Shown: positions 6,506 through 14,599 of the stretch, one piece after another | Position numbering within the stretch: the stretch's first letter is position 1 | Layout: every line of letters starts with the position of its first letter | The notes under the pieces: model-generated | What the model was told of the DNA's origin: nothing | Seen by the model: only the letters and a program-made list of their open reading frames with translations | Database searches by the model: none | Translations under genes and position numbers: made by a program | NCBI GenBank assembly: GCA_004340125.1 | Contig: SLUK01000011.1 | Coordinates: 1-64,000, forward strand | Length of the DNA: 64,000 nucleotides | Origin: Harryflintia acetispora | GTDB lineage: Bacteria > Bacillota > Clostridia > Oscillospirales > Ruminococcaceae | Reading direction: 5' to 3'

Positions 6506-8167
6506 TTATTTCTGCCCGTCCTTTTGCCGGATCTCGGTGCGTCGGATCTTCCCGCTGATGGTCTTGGGCAGCTCCTCCACAAATTCGACGATCCGCGGAT
6601 ACTTATAAGGAGCTGTCTGCTTCTTGACGTAGTTTTGCAGCTCCTTTTTGAGCTCGTCGCTCGGCTGATACTTCTTGGTCAGCACGATGGTCGCCTTGAC
6701 CACCGTCCCGCGCACCGGGTCGGGCGCGCCGGTGATGGCGCACTCCAGCACCGCCGGATGCTCCATCAGCACGCTTTCAATCTCGAAGGGCCCGATCCGG
6801 TAACCGCTGGATTTGATCACGTCGTCGGTGCGACCGACATACCAGTAGTAGCCGTTTTCATCCCGCCAGGCGGTGTCGCCGGTATGATAGATGTCGTCGT
6901 GCCAGGCTTCACGGGTCAGCTCCTCATTGCGGTAGTAGCCCTTGAACATCCCGACCGGGCGGCCGGCGCCGGTGCGCAGCACGATCTCGCCCACCACGCC
7001 GTTGGGCACGTCGTTGCCGTCCTCGTCCACCAGCGCCATGGTGGGATAGAGCGGCGAGGGCTTGCCCATCGAGCCGGGCTTCGGCTTACTGCCCACGAGG
7101 TTGCACAGCGTCAGGGTGGTTTCGGTCTGGCCGAAGCCCTCCATCAGCTCAAGTCCGGTAAACTCCTTGAAGCGGTTATAAACCTCGGGGTTGAGCGCTT
7201 CGCCCGCTGTGGTGGCGTACTGCAGGGAGCTCAGATCATACCCGTCCATCCCCTCCTTGATGAAGAAGCGGTACATGGTCGGCGGGGCGCAGAAGGTGGT
7301 GATCTTATATTTTTCGATCATCGAGAGGATTTCGTGGCTGTTAAATTTCTCAAAGTCATAGACGAAAATCCCCGCCGCGCAGAGCCACTGGCCGTAGAGT
7401 TTTCCCCAGGCCGCCTTGCCCCAGCCGGTGTCCGAGATCGTCAGGTGCAGCCCGTCGGGATCGACGTTGTGCCAGTAGCGGGCGGTGATGATATGCCCGA
7501 TGGCGTAGCTGTGGTCGTGCACCACCATCTTGGGATAGCCGGTGGTGCCGGAGGTGAAGTAGGCGAGCATCCCGATGTCATAGGTGGTGGGCACCCGCTC
7601 GAAGTGCTCGTCCGCCGCCTCAACAAGCGCGTCGTAATCGCTCCAGCCCTCCTTTTTCCCTCTCGCGGTCAGCTTGCACTTGAGGCCGCCGTACTCTTGG
7701 CAGGCTTCGTCCACAAAGCGGGTGGTCTCCCCCTCGGCGGTGCAGATGATCCCGGCCACCTCGGCGAGCTGGAAGCGGTAGAGGATGTCCTTCTCGGTCA
7801 GCAGGTGGGTGGCGGGGATGGCCACGGCGCCGAGCTTGTGCAGCGCAAGGATCGCCGTCCAGAACTGGTAATGCCGCTTTAGGATGAGCATCACCTTGTC
7901 GCCCTTGGAGATTCCGAGCTCCCGCAGGACGTTGGCCGCCTTGTCGCTCTCGCGCTTGAGGTCCCCGAAGGTGAAAATGCGCTCCTCCCCCAGGGTGTTG
8001 CACCAGACCATCGCCCGGCGGTTCGGCTCCAGGCGGGCGATCTCGTCCGTCACGTCGTAGGCAAAGTTGAAAGTCTCGGGGACGATCGGCTCAAAGTAAT
8101 TGAGCACCCCATTTTTGTCAAAGCCCTCCTTGCAGAAGCGCTGATAGAATTTTCCGATATCCGACAT
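6506..8167 (-). CDS. Acyl-CoA synthetase, medium-/branched-chain (AMP-forming) family
   Basis: The 553-residue enzyme activates a carboxylic acid to its acyl-CoA with ATP. The phosphate-binding loop YFTSGTTGYPKM is at residues 203-214, GFGQTETTL near 353 is motif A5, YHTGD is present, and the catalytic lysine is K540 in ISGKIRRTE. It resembles medium-chain acyl-CoA synthetases, a family that includes enzymes for isobutyrate and 2-methylbutyrate. It is the second gene of a minus-strand operon behind an XRE-cupin regulator; the pair is preceded by a T-box leader with an isoleucine specifier. That makes a role in making or salvaging isoleucine precursors plausible, but the substrate cannot be read from the sequence. 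Confidence 0.85.
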   Translation of the reverse strand: MSDIGKFYQRFCKEGFDKNGVLNYFEPIVPETFNFAYDVTDEIARLEPNRRAMVWCNTLGEERIFTFGDLKRESDKAANVLRELGISKGDKVMLILKRHYQFWTAILALHKLGAVAIPATHLLTEKDILYRFQLAEVAGIICTAEGETTRFVDEACQEYGGLKCKLTARGKKEGWSDYDALVEAADEHFERVPTTYDIGMLAYFTSGTTGYPKMVVHDHSYAIGHIITARYWHNVDPDGLHLTISDTGWGKAAWGKLYGQWLCAAGIFVYDFEKFNSHEILSMIEKYKITTFCAPPTMYRFFIKEGMDGYDLSSLQYATTAGEALNPEVYNRFKEFTGLELMEGFGQTETTLTLCNLVGSKPKPGSMGKPSPLYPTMALVDEDGNDVPNGVVGEIVLRTGAGRPVGMFKGYYRNEELTREAWHDDIYHTGDTAWRDENGYYWYVGRTDDVIKSSGYRIGPFEIESVLMEHPAVLECAITGAPDPVRGTVVKATIVLTKKYQPSDELKKELQNYVKKQTAPYKYPRIVEFVEELPKTISGKIRRTEIRQKDGQK

Positions 8168-8172
8168 TTCCC

Positions 8173-8760
8173 TTAGTCCTCCTTCTTCTTATGAGGATTC
8201 TTGAGCACCACCGCGAGAAATACGCACTCCTCGCCCCCGGTGGCGATCATGCCGTGCCCGTGGCCCGAGTCATAGTAGATGGCGTCGCCCTCGCCGAGCA
8301 CCTCGATCTTGTCCTCCATGGCGACCTTTAAGCTGCCCTTGAGGATATAGTCGAACTCCTGCCCCTCATGGAAGGAGAGATGGATCGGCTGATCCTGCTC
8401 CTCGGGCAGATAGGGCGCGCGCACCAAAAAGGGCTCGCAGAGCTTGTTTTCAAAGAGATAGGCCAGGTGGTTATAGGTGAAGCCCCGCCGTCTCTCGATG
8501 GGCAGACCCTGCCCGTTGCGCACCACCGAGTAGAAGCTCAGCTTGGGGCTGTCCCCGGTGAGGATTTCGACGAGGTCCACCCCGAAGCGCTCGGCGCACT
8601 GGTACAAAAAGGTGAAGGAGAAATCCCCCTTGCCGTCCTCCAGGTCCTGGTACTCCTGCTCGCTGACCCCGGTGGTCTGCGCCATCTCGGCGACCGGAAT
8701 CTCCAGAATATCCCGCAACGTGCGAATTCGCTGAGCAATGGCCGCAATTTTATCTTCCAT
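8173..8760 (-). CDS. XRE-family transcriptional regulator with cupin domain
   Basis: The 195-residue protein has an N-terminal helix-turn-helix of the XRE type (about residues 8-63, with VAEMAQTTGVSEQEYQDLE) and a C-terminal cupin barrel (about 115-185, HEGQEFDYILKGSLKV and GDAIYYDSGHGHGM). Such proteins usually sense a small ligand through the cupin. ATG 8760 is chosen because AAGGAGG lies just upstream; longer frames would run into the T-box leader. It is followed by the acyl-CoA synthetase after a gap of 5 bp, so both are on one transcript. In this family the regulator commonly controls its neighbour, here possibly in addition to the T-box. Confidence 0.85.
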   Translation of the reverse strand: MEDKIAAIAQRIRTLRDILEIPVAEMAQTTGVSEQEYQDLEDGKGDFSFTFLYQCAERFGVDLVEILTGDSPKLSFYSVVRNGQGLPIERRRGFTYNHLAYLFENKLCEPFLVRAPYLPEEQDQPIHLSFHEGQEFDYILKGSLKVAMEDKIEVLGEGDAIYYDSGHGHGMIATGGEECVFLAVVLKNPHKKKED

Positions 8761-8793
8761 GACGGTTCCTCCTTGAATTGATTTTGAAAATAC

Positions 8794-9079
8794 AAAAACG
8801 GCCCATCCCTGTTTTCTACAGGGACGAGCCGGTCTATCCTGCCCGTGGTACCACCCGGTTTGCCGCGCCATGCCGGACGCGGCCGCTCTTTTCGAGTTCC
8901 AACAAACTCCAGACTTGTAACGCTGTCTTTGCGGGGACGCCTACTGCCTGTGTTCAGCGCCCGGCTCCAAGGTGATCGGCATGGCGGACCGCTCCGCGCC
9001 GGCTTGCACCAACCGCCGGCTCTCTGTGGCGGGCCTCTGTCCGCGGCCATCCTTTTCCTCGCCTTTATGCTGTTAAATT
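8794..9079 (-). promoter_or_regulatory. T-box leader (predicted isoleucine-specific)
   Basis: Read on the minus strand, the leader contains the stem I elements AGAGAG and GGTTGGTG, then the specifier context ATCACC (specifier ATC at 8976-8974). It continues to the T-box core GGGTGGTACCACGGG (8856-8842), and a terminator of 14 base pairs (8831-8799) followed by five U. The same ATCACC-(C/T)TGGAG context occurs in the ilvB leader of this window, which supports an Ile (AUC) codon. Uncharged tRNA-Ile would favour the antiterminator and switch on the XRE-cupin and acyl-CoA synthetase genes. Specifier placement is by pattern, not by a folded model. Confidence 0.8.
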
Positions 9080-9085
9080 GTGATT

Positions 9086-9114
9086 ATCATAACGCACTTG
9101 GCAGCCGCTGTCAA
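9086..9114 (-). promoter_or_regulatory. Promoter of the T-box/XRE-cupin/acyl-CoA synthetase operon
   Basis: On the minus strand a perfect -35 TTGACA (9114-9109), a spacer of 17 bp and -10 TATGAT (9091-9086) precede the T-box leader. The expected start point is near 9079. Confidence 0.75.
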
Positions 9115-9128
9115 GGGGAAAGGAGAAA

Positions 9129-10316
9129 TTATTGGCGCGGCAGCAGAAAGTCCCGGATTTCGTTTGGCGCGAAGACAATCCTGTCCGCGCCCGCTTGCCG
9201 AAGCTCCCGCGCGCCCCGGAAGCCCCAGTCGACCCCGATGACATAGAGCCCCGCATAATGCCCGGTCTGCACGTCCACATCGCTGTCCCCGATGTAGACG
9301 GCGCGCTCCGGCCTGGTCCCCGCCAGGCGCAGCACCTCATGCACCGCGGTGGGGTCAGGCTTGCGCGGGACCCCCTCCCGCTTGCCGAAGGCGGCAAAAA
9401 AGGTATCGGGAAAAAGCTGCTCCACCATTTTTTCCGTGAAGGGGTGGGGCTTGTTGGAGAGCACCGCAAGCTTGATTCCGGCCCCCCTGAGGGCGGCGAG
9501 CATCCGCCGCACACCCTCATAGGGCGCGGAATGGCAGAGATAGCACTCCTCATAATAGCGGTCGAACAGACCGTTGAGACGGACCAGCGTCTCCTCGTCC
9601 CTGTGCCCCTCGGGTAGGATGCGCTCCATCAGCTTCTTGACCCCGCTGCCGACGAAATAGCGGTACTCCCCGAGCGAATGCCGCGGGTATCCCAGATCCC
9701 CCAGCGCCCGGTTGCAGGCGTCAGCGAGGTCCTGTAACGTGTCGGCCAGCGTCCCATCCAGATCGAAGACGGCGAGCTCATAGTCCCCGCCGGTGTTAAA
9801 AATCTGCCCGCCGAAGCTGTCCGCCGCGACGATCAGAGGGAAATCTTCCACTTCCAGCCGTTTGATGGACTCACAGCCCAGGTCCTCGAAGGCGATTACC
9901 TCACAGGAGCGCACGCATTTGGCCGCCAGCGCCCCGGCGCCGCCCATGGCGCACAGGTAGAGCCCGCCATTTTTTCGCACCGCCTCGTAGACTGCCGGCG
10001 AGCGCTCCCCCTTGCCGATGGTGGCGAGCAGCCCGAGATCCATCAACCGCGGGGTAAACGGGTCCATGCGCGAGGAGGTCGTCGGCCCGCAGGAGCCGAT
10101 AGGGCTCCCCTCCCGCGCGGCGGTCGGCCCCGCGAAGTAGATCACCGCATCCCGCAACGGGAAGGGGGAGCGCTCGCCCCCCTCGAGAAGTTCCATAATC
10201 CTTTTGTGCGCGGCGTCCCGCGCCGTGTAGATCGTCCCGGACAGGAGGATCCTATCGCCTGCGCGCAGCTCCTTTGCCGCCGCGCGCAGGTTGTCCACCG
10301 ATATGCTTTGAATCAC
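9129..10316 (-). CDS. Fusion of class I fumarase/tartrate dehydratase beta-type domain with a HAD phosphatase
   Basis: Residues 1-180 match the beta (C-terminal) part of Fe-S fumarate hydratase/L-tartrate dehydratase (GDRILLSGTIYTARDAAHKR, the motif GSCGPTTSSRMDP, and FPLIVAADSFGG). From about residue 182 a HAD phosphatase of the phosphoglycolate phosphatase type follows: FDLDGTLADT is motif I, LSNKPHPF motif II region, KPDP motif III and YIGDSDVDVQTG motif IV. The junction is in one uninterrupted frame. The start is GTG 10316 with AAAGGTGGG upstream. No alpha subunit (which carries the Fe-S ligands) is adjacent, so hydratase activity would need a partner elsewhere. The phosphatase half has all its key aspartates. 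Confidence 0.8.
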   Translation of the reverse strand: MIQSISVDNLRAAAKELRAGDRILLSGTIYTARDAAHKRIMELLEGGERSPFPLRDAVIYFAGPTAAREGSPIGSCGPTTSSRMDPFTPRLMDLGLLATIGKGERSPAVYEAVRKNGGLYLCAMGGAGALAAKCVRSCEVIAFEDLGCESIKRLEVEDFPLIVAADSFGGQIFNTGGDYELAVFDLDGTLADTLQDLADACNRALGDLGYPRHSLGEYRYFVGSGVKKLMERILPEGHRDEETLVRLNGLFDRYYEECYLCHSAPYEGVRRMLAALRGAGIKLAVLSNKPHPFTEKMVEQLFPDTFFAAFGKREGVPRKPDPTAVHEVLRLAGTRPERAVYIGDSDVDVQTGHYAGLYVIGVDWGFRGARELRQAGADRIVFAPNEIRDFLLPRQ

Positions 10317-10400
10317 TGTTTGCCCACCTTTTAGAAACCTGCTGTGTCAGCGAAGTGAACCCCTTTTTACAAAGCCGCTTTGTTTCTGTTATGCCGCGGT

Positions 10401-11192
10401 TCAGCCTTGATAGGGTTGCGTAAAAAAATCGGGATTCTCCATCCTTCTGGGCTCATATCCAGCGCCCGCCGGCGCCTGCTGGGAAGGCGCCTGATAGGGC
10501 TCTTCATAGGCCGGCTCGCCGGAATCGGTATTCCCGGCGCTGATGTAAAGATGCCCCTCGGCCTCCTTGATCGCCAGGTCGATGGCCGACATCTTGTCGT
10601 CCAGCCCCTGCAGCGTCTCGGCCGCGAAGGAGCGCAGCCGGTAAATATCATTTTTAAATTCATCAACCCGCTTGTTGATGTCATAGATATTATCGATCGA
10701 TTCCTTGGCGATCTGCTCGGCCTGGCTACGCGCGCGGGAAACGATGTCGTCGGCCTGCTTCTGCGCTTCGAGCATGACCGCACCCACCTGGGCGGTGACC
10801 TCGTCGTAGCGGCGGCTCTTCTCCTCTCCCTGATGCAAAGCCCCCTGCAGCTGGTTGACCCGCTCGCAGGCCTGCGCGAGCTGGCTTTCAAGCTCGGCAA
10901 TGCGCGCATCCTTGCCCGCCTGGGAGGCGCTGAGCTGCTCCTCGCGCTTTTGAAGGGCCTCCTCGCGCTCGTTCACGGCCTCGTCCTTCTTGGAAAGCTG
11001 CTCCTCGAGCGAGGTGACCTTCACCTGCAGCTCGGCCAGCTGGCTACTCATCAGATCGCGGGAGGAGGACGCCTCGTCCGCCTGCCTTTGCAGCTCGGCC
11101 TCGCGCTCCTGGGACTTAGAGATCAGCTCGTCGATATAGGTCAAAACGGACTGCTTGTCGAATCCGCCGAATGCGGCTGTTTTAAATTCCAA
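10401..11192 (-). CDS. DivIVA-like coiled-coil protein
   Basis: The 263-residue protein starts with a short DivIVA-type N-terminal segment (FKTAAFGGFDKQSVLTYIDE) and continues as a long coiled coil to about residue 205 with heptad-like Glu/Leu/Gln/Lys repeats, then a flexible tail rich in Pro, Ala, Tyr and Gln. DivIVA-family proteins bind negatively curved membrane and scaffold cell division or polar growth. The start is TTG 11192, because AGGAGG lies 7 bp upstream; the upstream ATG candidates have no RBS. It is monocistronic as far as I can see. Its precise role is not assigned. Confidence 0.7.
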   Translation of the reverse strand: MEFKTAAFGGFDKQSVLTYIDELISKSQEREAELQRQADEASSSRDLMSSQLAELQVKVTSLEEQLSKKDEAVNEREEALQKREEQLSASQAGKDARIAELESQLAQACERVNQLQGALHQGEEKSRRYDEVTAQVGAVMLEAQKQADDIVSRARSQAEQIAKESIDNIYDINKRVDEFKNDIYRLRSFAAETLQGLDDKMSAIDLAIKEAEGHLYISAGNTDSGEPAYEEPYQAPSQQAPAGAGYEPRRMENPDFFTQPYQG

Positions 11193-11319
11193 AACGATAC
11201 CTCCTAAACACTGTACCTTCATGATATGATAGGGCAAGGAACCGTTATGCCAGCGCGAAGCGCATGGGATACCGGCCATTTAAAAGATGGGAGCGCCATT
11301 TGGCACAGCCATTGTGCTC

Positions 11320-11347
11320 ATTATACCATAATTTGAGGGCGAATCAA
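11320..11347 (-). promoter_or_regulatory. Promoter of the DivIVA-like gene
   Basis: On the minus strand TTGATT (11347-11342), a 16-bp spacer and a perfect TATAAT (11325-11320) lie about 120 bp upstream of the TTG start. The stretch 11193-11641 between the divergent genes holds this promoter and the plus-strand promoter at 11420; I see no gene in it. Confidence 0.55.
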
Positions 11348-11419
11348 ACACAATATTTTGGATTCCCGCCGCTTTTTGGAGAATCGGGCAGCGAATTGTA
11401 AACATTCTGTCGGCGGCGA

Positions 11420-11448
11420 TTGACTGGCGGCGGATTTTGTATTATAGT
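11420..11448 (+). promoter_or_regulatory. Promoter of the activase/dehydratase-like operon
   Basis: TTGACT (11420-11425), a 17-bp spacer and TATAGT (11443-11448) fit a sigma-A promoter. The start near 11455 would give a leader of about 190 nt before ATG 11642. Confidence 0.5.
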
Positions 11449-11641
11449 TATTAATGTATACTGTTTTATTCCAGATTCAATTTTCGGCCTTTTCCGCGTT
11501 GGAATTTCCCTCTTGCACCAGTCGGTTTTCCTGCCGCCGGGCCTGAAATATCTGTGATGCCACTTCACTTTACACAAATGGACAATCCCCATTCCCAAGC
11601 GGTTTTCCGCTTTGCCGAATCCGGGTCCTGGGAGGTTTCAC

Positions 11642-14599
11642 ATGCACTACAAAATTGGTATCGATATTGGTTCCACCACGCTCAAGTGCGTCGTGCTCGA
11701 CGAGAGCGACAACATTCTTTACAAGAGCTATGAGCGGCATATGTCCCGCGTGCGGCAGCTGACGCTGGAAAAATTTGTCGAACTTGAGGAGCTGCTGCGG
11801 GGGAACGAGCTCAAGGTTTCCATCACCGGCTCGGCGGGGCTGGGCGTCTCGGACAAGAGCGGGCTGCCCTTCGTGCAGGAGGTGTTCGCCACCTCGCAGG
11901 CGGCCAAGGTCTACTATCCGCAGACCGACGTGGTGATCGAGCTCGGGGGCGAGGACGCCAAAATCCTCTTTTTGCAAGGTACGCCCGAGGAGCGTATGAA
12001 CAGCACCTGCGCGGGCGGCACCGGCTCCTTCATCGACCAGATGGCCGCGCTGCTGGCGGTGGACGTTGGGGAGCTCGACCGGCTAAGCCTGCGGCACACC
12101 TGCCTCTACCCCATCGCCTCGCGCTGCGGGGTGTTCGCCAAGACCGACATCCAGCCGCTGATCAACCAGGGGGCCCAGAAGGAGGACCTGGCGGCCTCCA
12201 TCTTCCAGGCGGTGGTGGATCAGACCATCGCGGGACTTGCCCAGGGGCGGCCGATCGTGGGGAACGTGCTCTTTCTGGGCGGGCCGCTCGCCTTTTTGCA
12301 GGGGCTGCGCCAGCGCTTCGTCGAGACCTTGAAGCTGGACGAGCGCTCCGCGATCTTCACGCCCCTCGCGCAGTATTTCGTGGCGCTCGGCGCCGCCATC
12401 TACGCCGGCGGGCTCCCCCAGAGCTTTTGCTACGGGGACCTGATCGCCGCCATGGAGCGCGCGCTGAAGGCTCCCAGCGAGTCGCGCGGGCTGCCTCCCC
12501 TCTTTGAAAGCGATGCGGAATACGAGGCCTTCCAAAAACGGCACCAGAGCGCGAAGGTCGACAGCGTTGACCTCGCCGAGTACTGCGGCGGAGTCTATAT
12601 CGGGATCGATGCCGGGTCCACCACCACCAAGCTGGCGGTGATCGACGAGCGGGACAACCTGCTCTACAGCCACTATTGCCGCAACAACGGCAACCCGCTC
12701 GAGGTGGTGCTGCAGGAGCTGGGTACCATCTATTTCCTGGGAAAGGACCGGATCAAGGTACTCGGCAGTGCGGTCACCGGCTACGGCGAGGAGCTGATGC
12801 TCGGCGCCTTCGACGTGGACGAGGGCGTGGTCGAGACGGTGGCGCACTACACCGCCGCGCGGCACTTTAACCCCGACGTCAGCTTTATCATCGACATCGG
12901 CGGGCAGGACATGAAGTGCTTCCATATCAAGGACGGGGCCATCGACAGCATATTGCTCAACGAGGCCTGCTCCTCTGGCTGCGGCTCCTTTATTGAGACC
13001 TTTGCGAATTCGATGGGCTACCCCATCGAGGAATTCGCCCGGCTCGGGCTGTTCGCCAAGGCCCCGGTGGATTTGGGGACGCGCTGCACCGTCTTTATGA
13101 ACTCCTCGGTCAAGCAGGCCCAGAAGGACGGCGCGCCGGTCGAGGACATCTCGGCGGGGCTGAGTATCAGCGTGGTCAAGAACGCGCTTTATAAGGTCAT
13201 CCGGGTGCACAGCGCCGACGAGCTGGGCGAGAACATTGTGGTACAGGGCGGCACCTTCTTAAACGACTCGGTGCTGCGCAGCTTTGAAAAGGAGCTGGGC
13301 CACGATGTCGTGCGCCCCCAGATCGCCGGGCTGATGGGCGCCTATGGCGCGGCCCTGATCGCCAAGGAACGCTCGAAGGGACAGAGCACCATCAGCACCC
13401 GGGAGGAGCTCGAACAGTTCACCCACACAAGCGTCCCGGTCACCTGCAAGCGCTGCACCAACCATTGCCGCCTGACCATCAACACCTTCCCCGGCGGGCG
13501 CAAGTTCATCTCCGGCAACAAGTGCGAGCGCCCGGTCACGGGTGAGAAGGGCGCCGACCTGCCCAACCTCTATCAGTTCAAGTACGGGCTGCTCACCTCC
13601 CTGCCCAAGTTCCCGAATAAACGGGGCACCATGGGGATCCCCCTGGCGCTCAATATGTACGAAAACCTGCCGTTCTGGAACACCTTTTTCGGGCGCCTCG
13701 GCTTTGAGGTGGTCGTTTCGGATTCCTCCACCCGCAAGCTCTATTCCAGCGGGCAGCACACCATCCCCTCGGACACCGTCTGCTTCCCGGCCAAGGTGAC
13801 CCACGGGCACATCCAGAACCTGATCGGCAAGGGGGTCGACTCGATCTTCTATCCCTGCATGTCCTACAACTTCGACGAGGGGATGAGCGACAACTGCTAC
13901 AATTGCCCGGTGGTCGCCTATTACCCCGAGGTTATCTTCGCCAACATGTCGGTGCCGCCCAACATCCGCTTCCTCTATCCTTATATCAGCCTCAACGACC
14001 GGGATTTCTTTGTAAAACGGATCACCGGAGTGCTGCGCGAATACTGGCCGGACATCGGCAAACGCGCTGTCGCAGACGCGGCCACAGCTGCCTATGACGC
14101 GCTGGAAGCCCACCACAACGCCATCCGCGAGGAGGGGCTGCGGGCCATCCAGTACGCCAAGGACCACCGCCGCAAGACCATCATCCTCTCGGGGCGGCCC
14201 TACCACATCGACCCGCTGATCAACCACGGGATCGACAACCTGATCGCCTCGCTCGGCTTCGTCATCCTCTCGGAGGACAGCGTGCCCGCCCTGCCCGAAT
14301 ACCACCGGGTCAACGTGCTCAACCAGTGGACCTACCACGCCAGGATGTACAACGCCGCCAGGCAGTGTGTAGGCATGCCGGACACCGAGATGGTCCAGCT
14401 GGTCTCCTTCGGCTGCGGGCTGGACGCCATCACCACCGACGAGGTGCGCGAGCTGCTGCGCCACGGCGGCAAGCTCTATACCCAGATCAAGATCGATGAA
14501 ATCAACAATCTCGGCGCCGTCAAGATCCGCCTGCGCAGCCTGCAAGCGGCGATGAACGGGCGGGCGGAGGAATCCAGGCTCCCCACCGGAAAGGCATGA
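11642..14599 (+). CDS. Large acyl-CoA dehydratase activase-like protein (double BadF/BcrA-type ATPase plus DUF2229)
   Basis: The 985-residue protein contains two ASKHA-fold ATPase domains of the 2-hydroxyglutaryl-CoA dehydratase activator type. The first starts with IGIDIGSTTLKCVVLDE and has CAGGTGSFIDQ; the second starts near residue 322 with GIDAGSTTTKLAVID and has CSSGCGSFIET, the cysteines that hold a bridging 4Fe-4S cluster in activators. A cysteine motif CKRCTNHCRL and a DUF2229 region follow. Activators use ATP to push one electron into a dehydratase. The start is ATG 11642 with GGGAGG upstream. The gene overlaps the next by ATGA, so the two are coupled. The substrate of this widespread family is not known to me. 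Confidence 0.8.
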   Translation: MHYKIGIDIGSTTLKCVVLDESDNILYKSYERHMSRVRQLTLEKFVELEELLRGNELKVSITGSAGLGVSDKSGLPFVQEVFATSQAAKVYYPQTDVVIELGGEDAKILFLQGTPEERMNSTCAGGTGSFIDQMAALLAVDVGELDRLSLRHTCLYPIASRCGVFAKTDIQPLINQGAQKEDLAASIFQAVVDQTIAGLAQGRPIVGNVLFLGGPLAFLQGLRQRFVETLKLDERSAIFTPLAQYFVALGAAIYAGGLPQSFCYGDLIAAMERALKAPSESRGLPPLFESDAEYEAFQKRHQSAKVDSVDLAEYCGGVYIGIDAGSTTTKLAVIDERDNLLYSHYCRNNGNPLEVVLQELGTIYFLGKDRIKVLGSAVTGYGEELMLGAFDVDEGVVETVAHYTAARHFNPDVSFIIDIGGQDMKCFHIKDGAIDSILLNEACSSGCGSFIETFANSMGYPIEEFARLGLFAKAPVDLGTRCTVFMNSSVKQAQKDGAPVEDISAGLSISVVKNALYKVIRVHSADELGENIVVQGGTFLNDSVLRSFEKELGHDVVRPQIAGLMGAYGAALIAKERSKGQSTISTREELEQFTHTSVPVTCKRCTNHCRLTINTFPGGRKFISGNKCERPVTGEKGADLPNLYQFKYGLLTSLPKFPNKRGTMGIPLALNMYENLPFWNTFFGRLGFEVVVSDSSTRKLYSSGQHTIPSDTVCFPAKVTHGHIQNLIGKGVDSIFYPCMSYNFDEGMSDNCYNCPVVAYYPEVIFANMSVPPNIRFLYPYISLNDRDFFVKRITGVLREYWPDIGKRAVADAATAAYDALEAHHNAIREEGLRAIQYAKDHRRKTIILSGRPYHIDPLINHGIDNLIASLGFVILSEDSVPALPEYHRVNVLNQWTYHARMYNAARQCVGMPDTEMVQLVSFGCGLDAITTDEVRELLRHGGKLYTQIKIDEINNLGAVKIRLRSLQAAMNGRAEESRLPTGKA

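Noticed and set aside
6524..7882. Long plus-strand open frame opposite the acyl-CoA synthetase
   Set aside because: It is an antisense shadow typical of GC-rich codon use, rich in Gly/His/Arg/Leu with no domain motif and no RBS. The same holds for long antisense frames opposite the activase, ilvB and the ABC exporter genes.
8538..9050. Coding frames across 8761-9060
   Set aside because: The region is a T-box leader with core, specifier and terminator; the frames have no family motifs.
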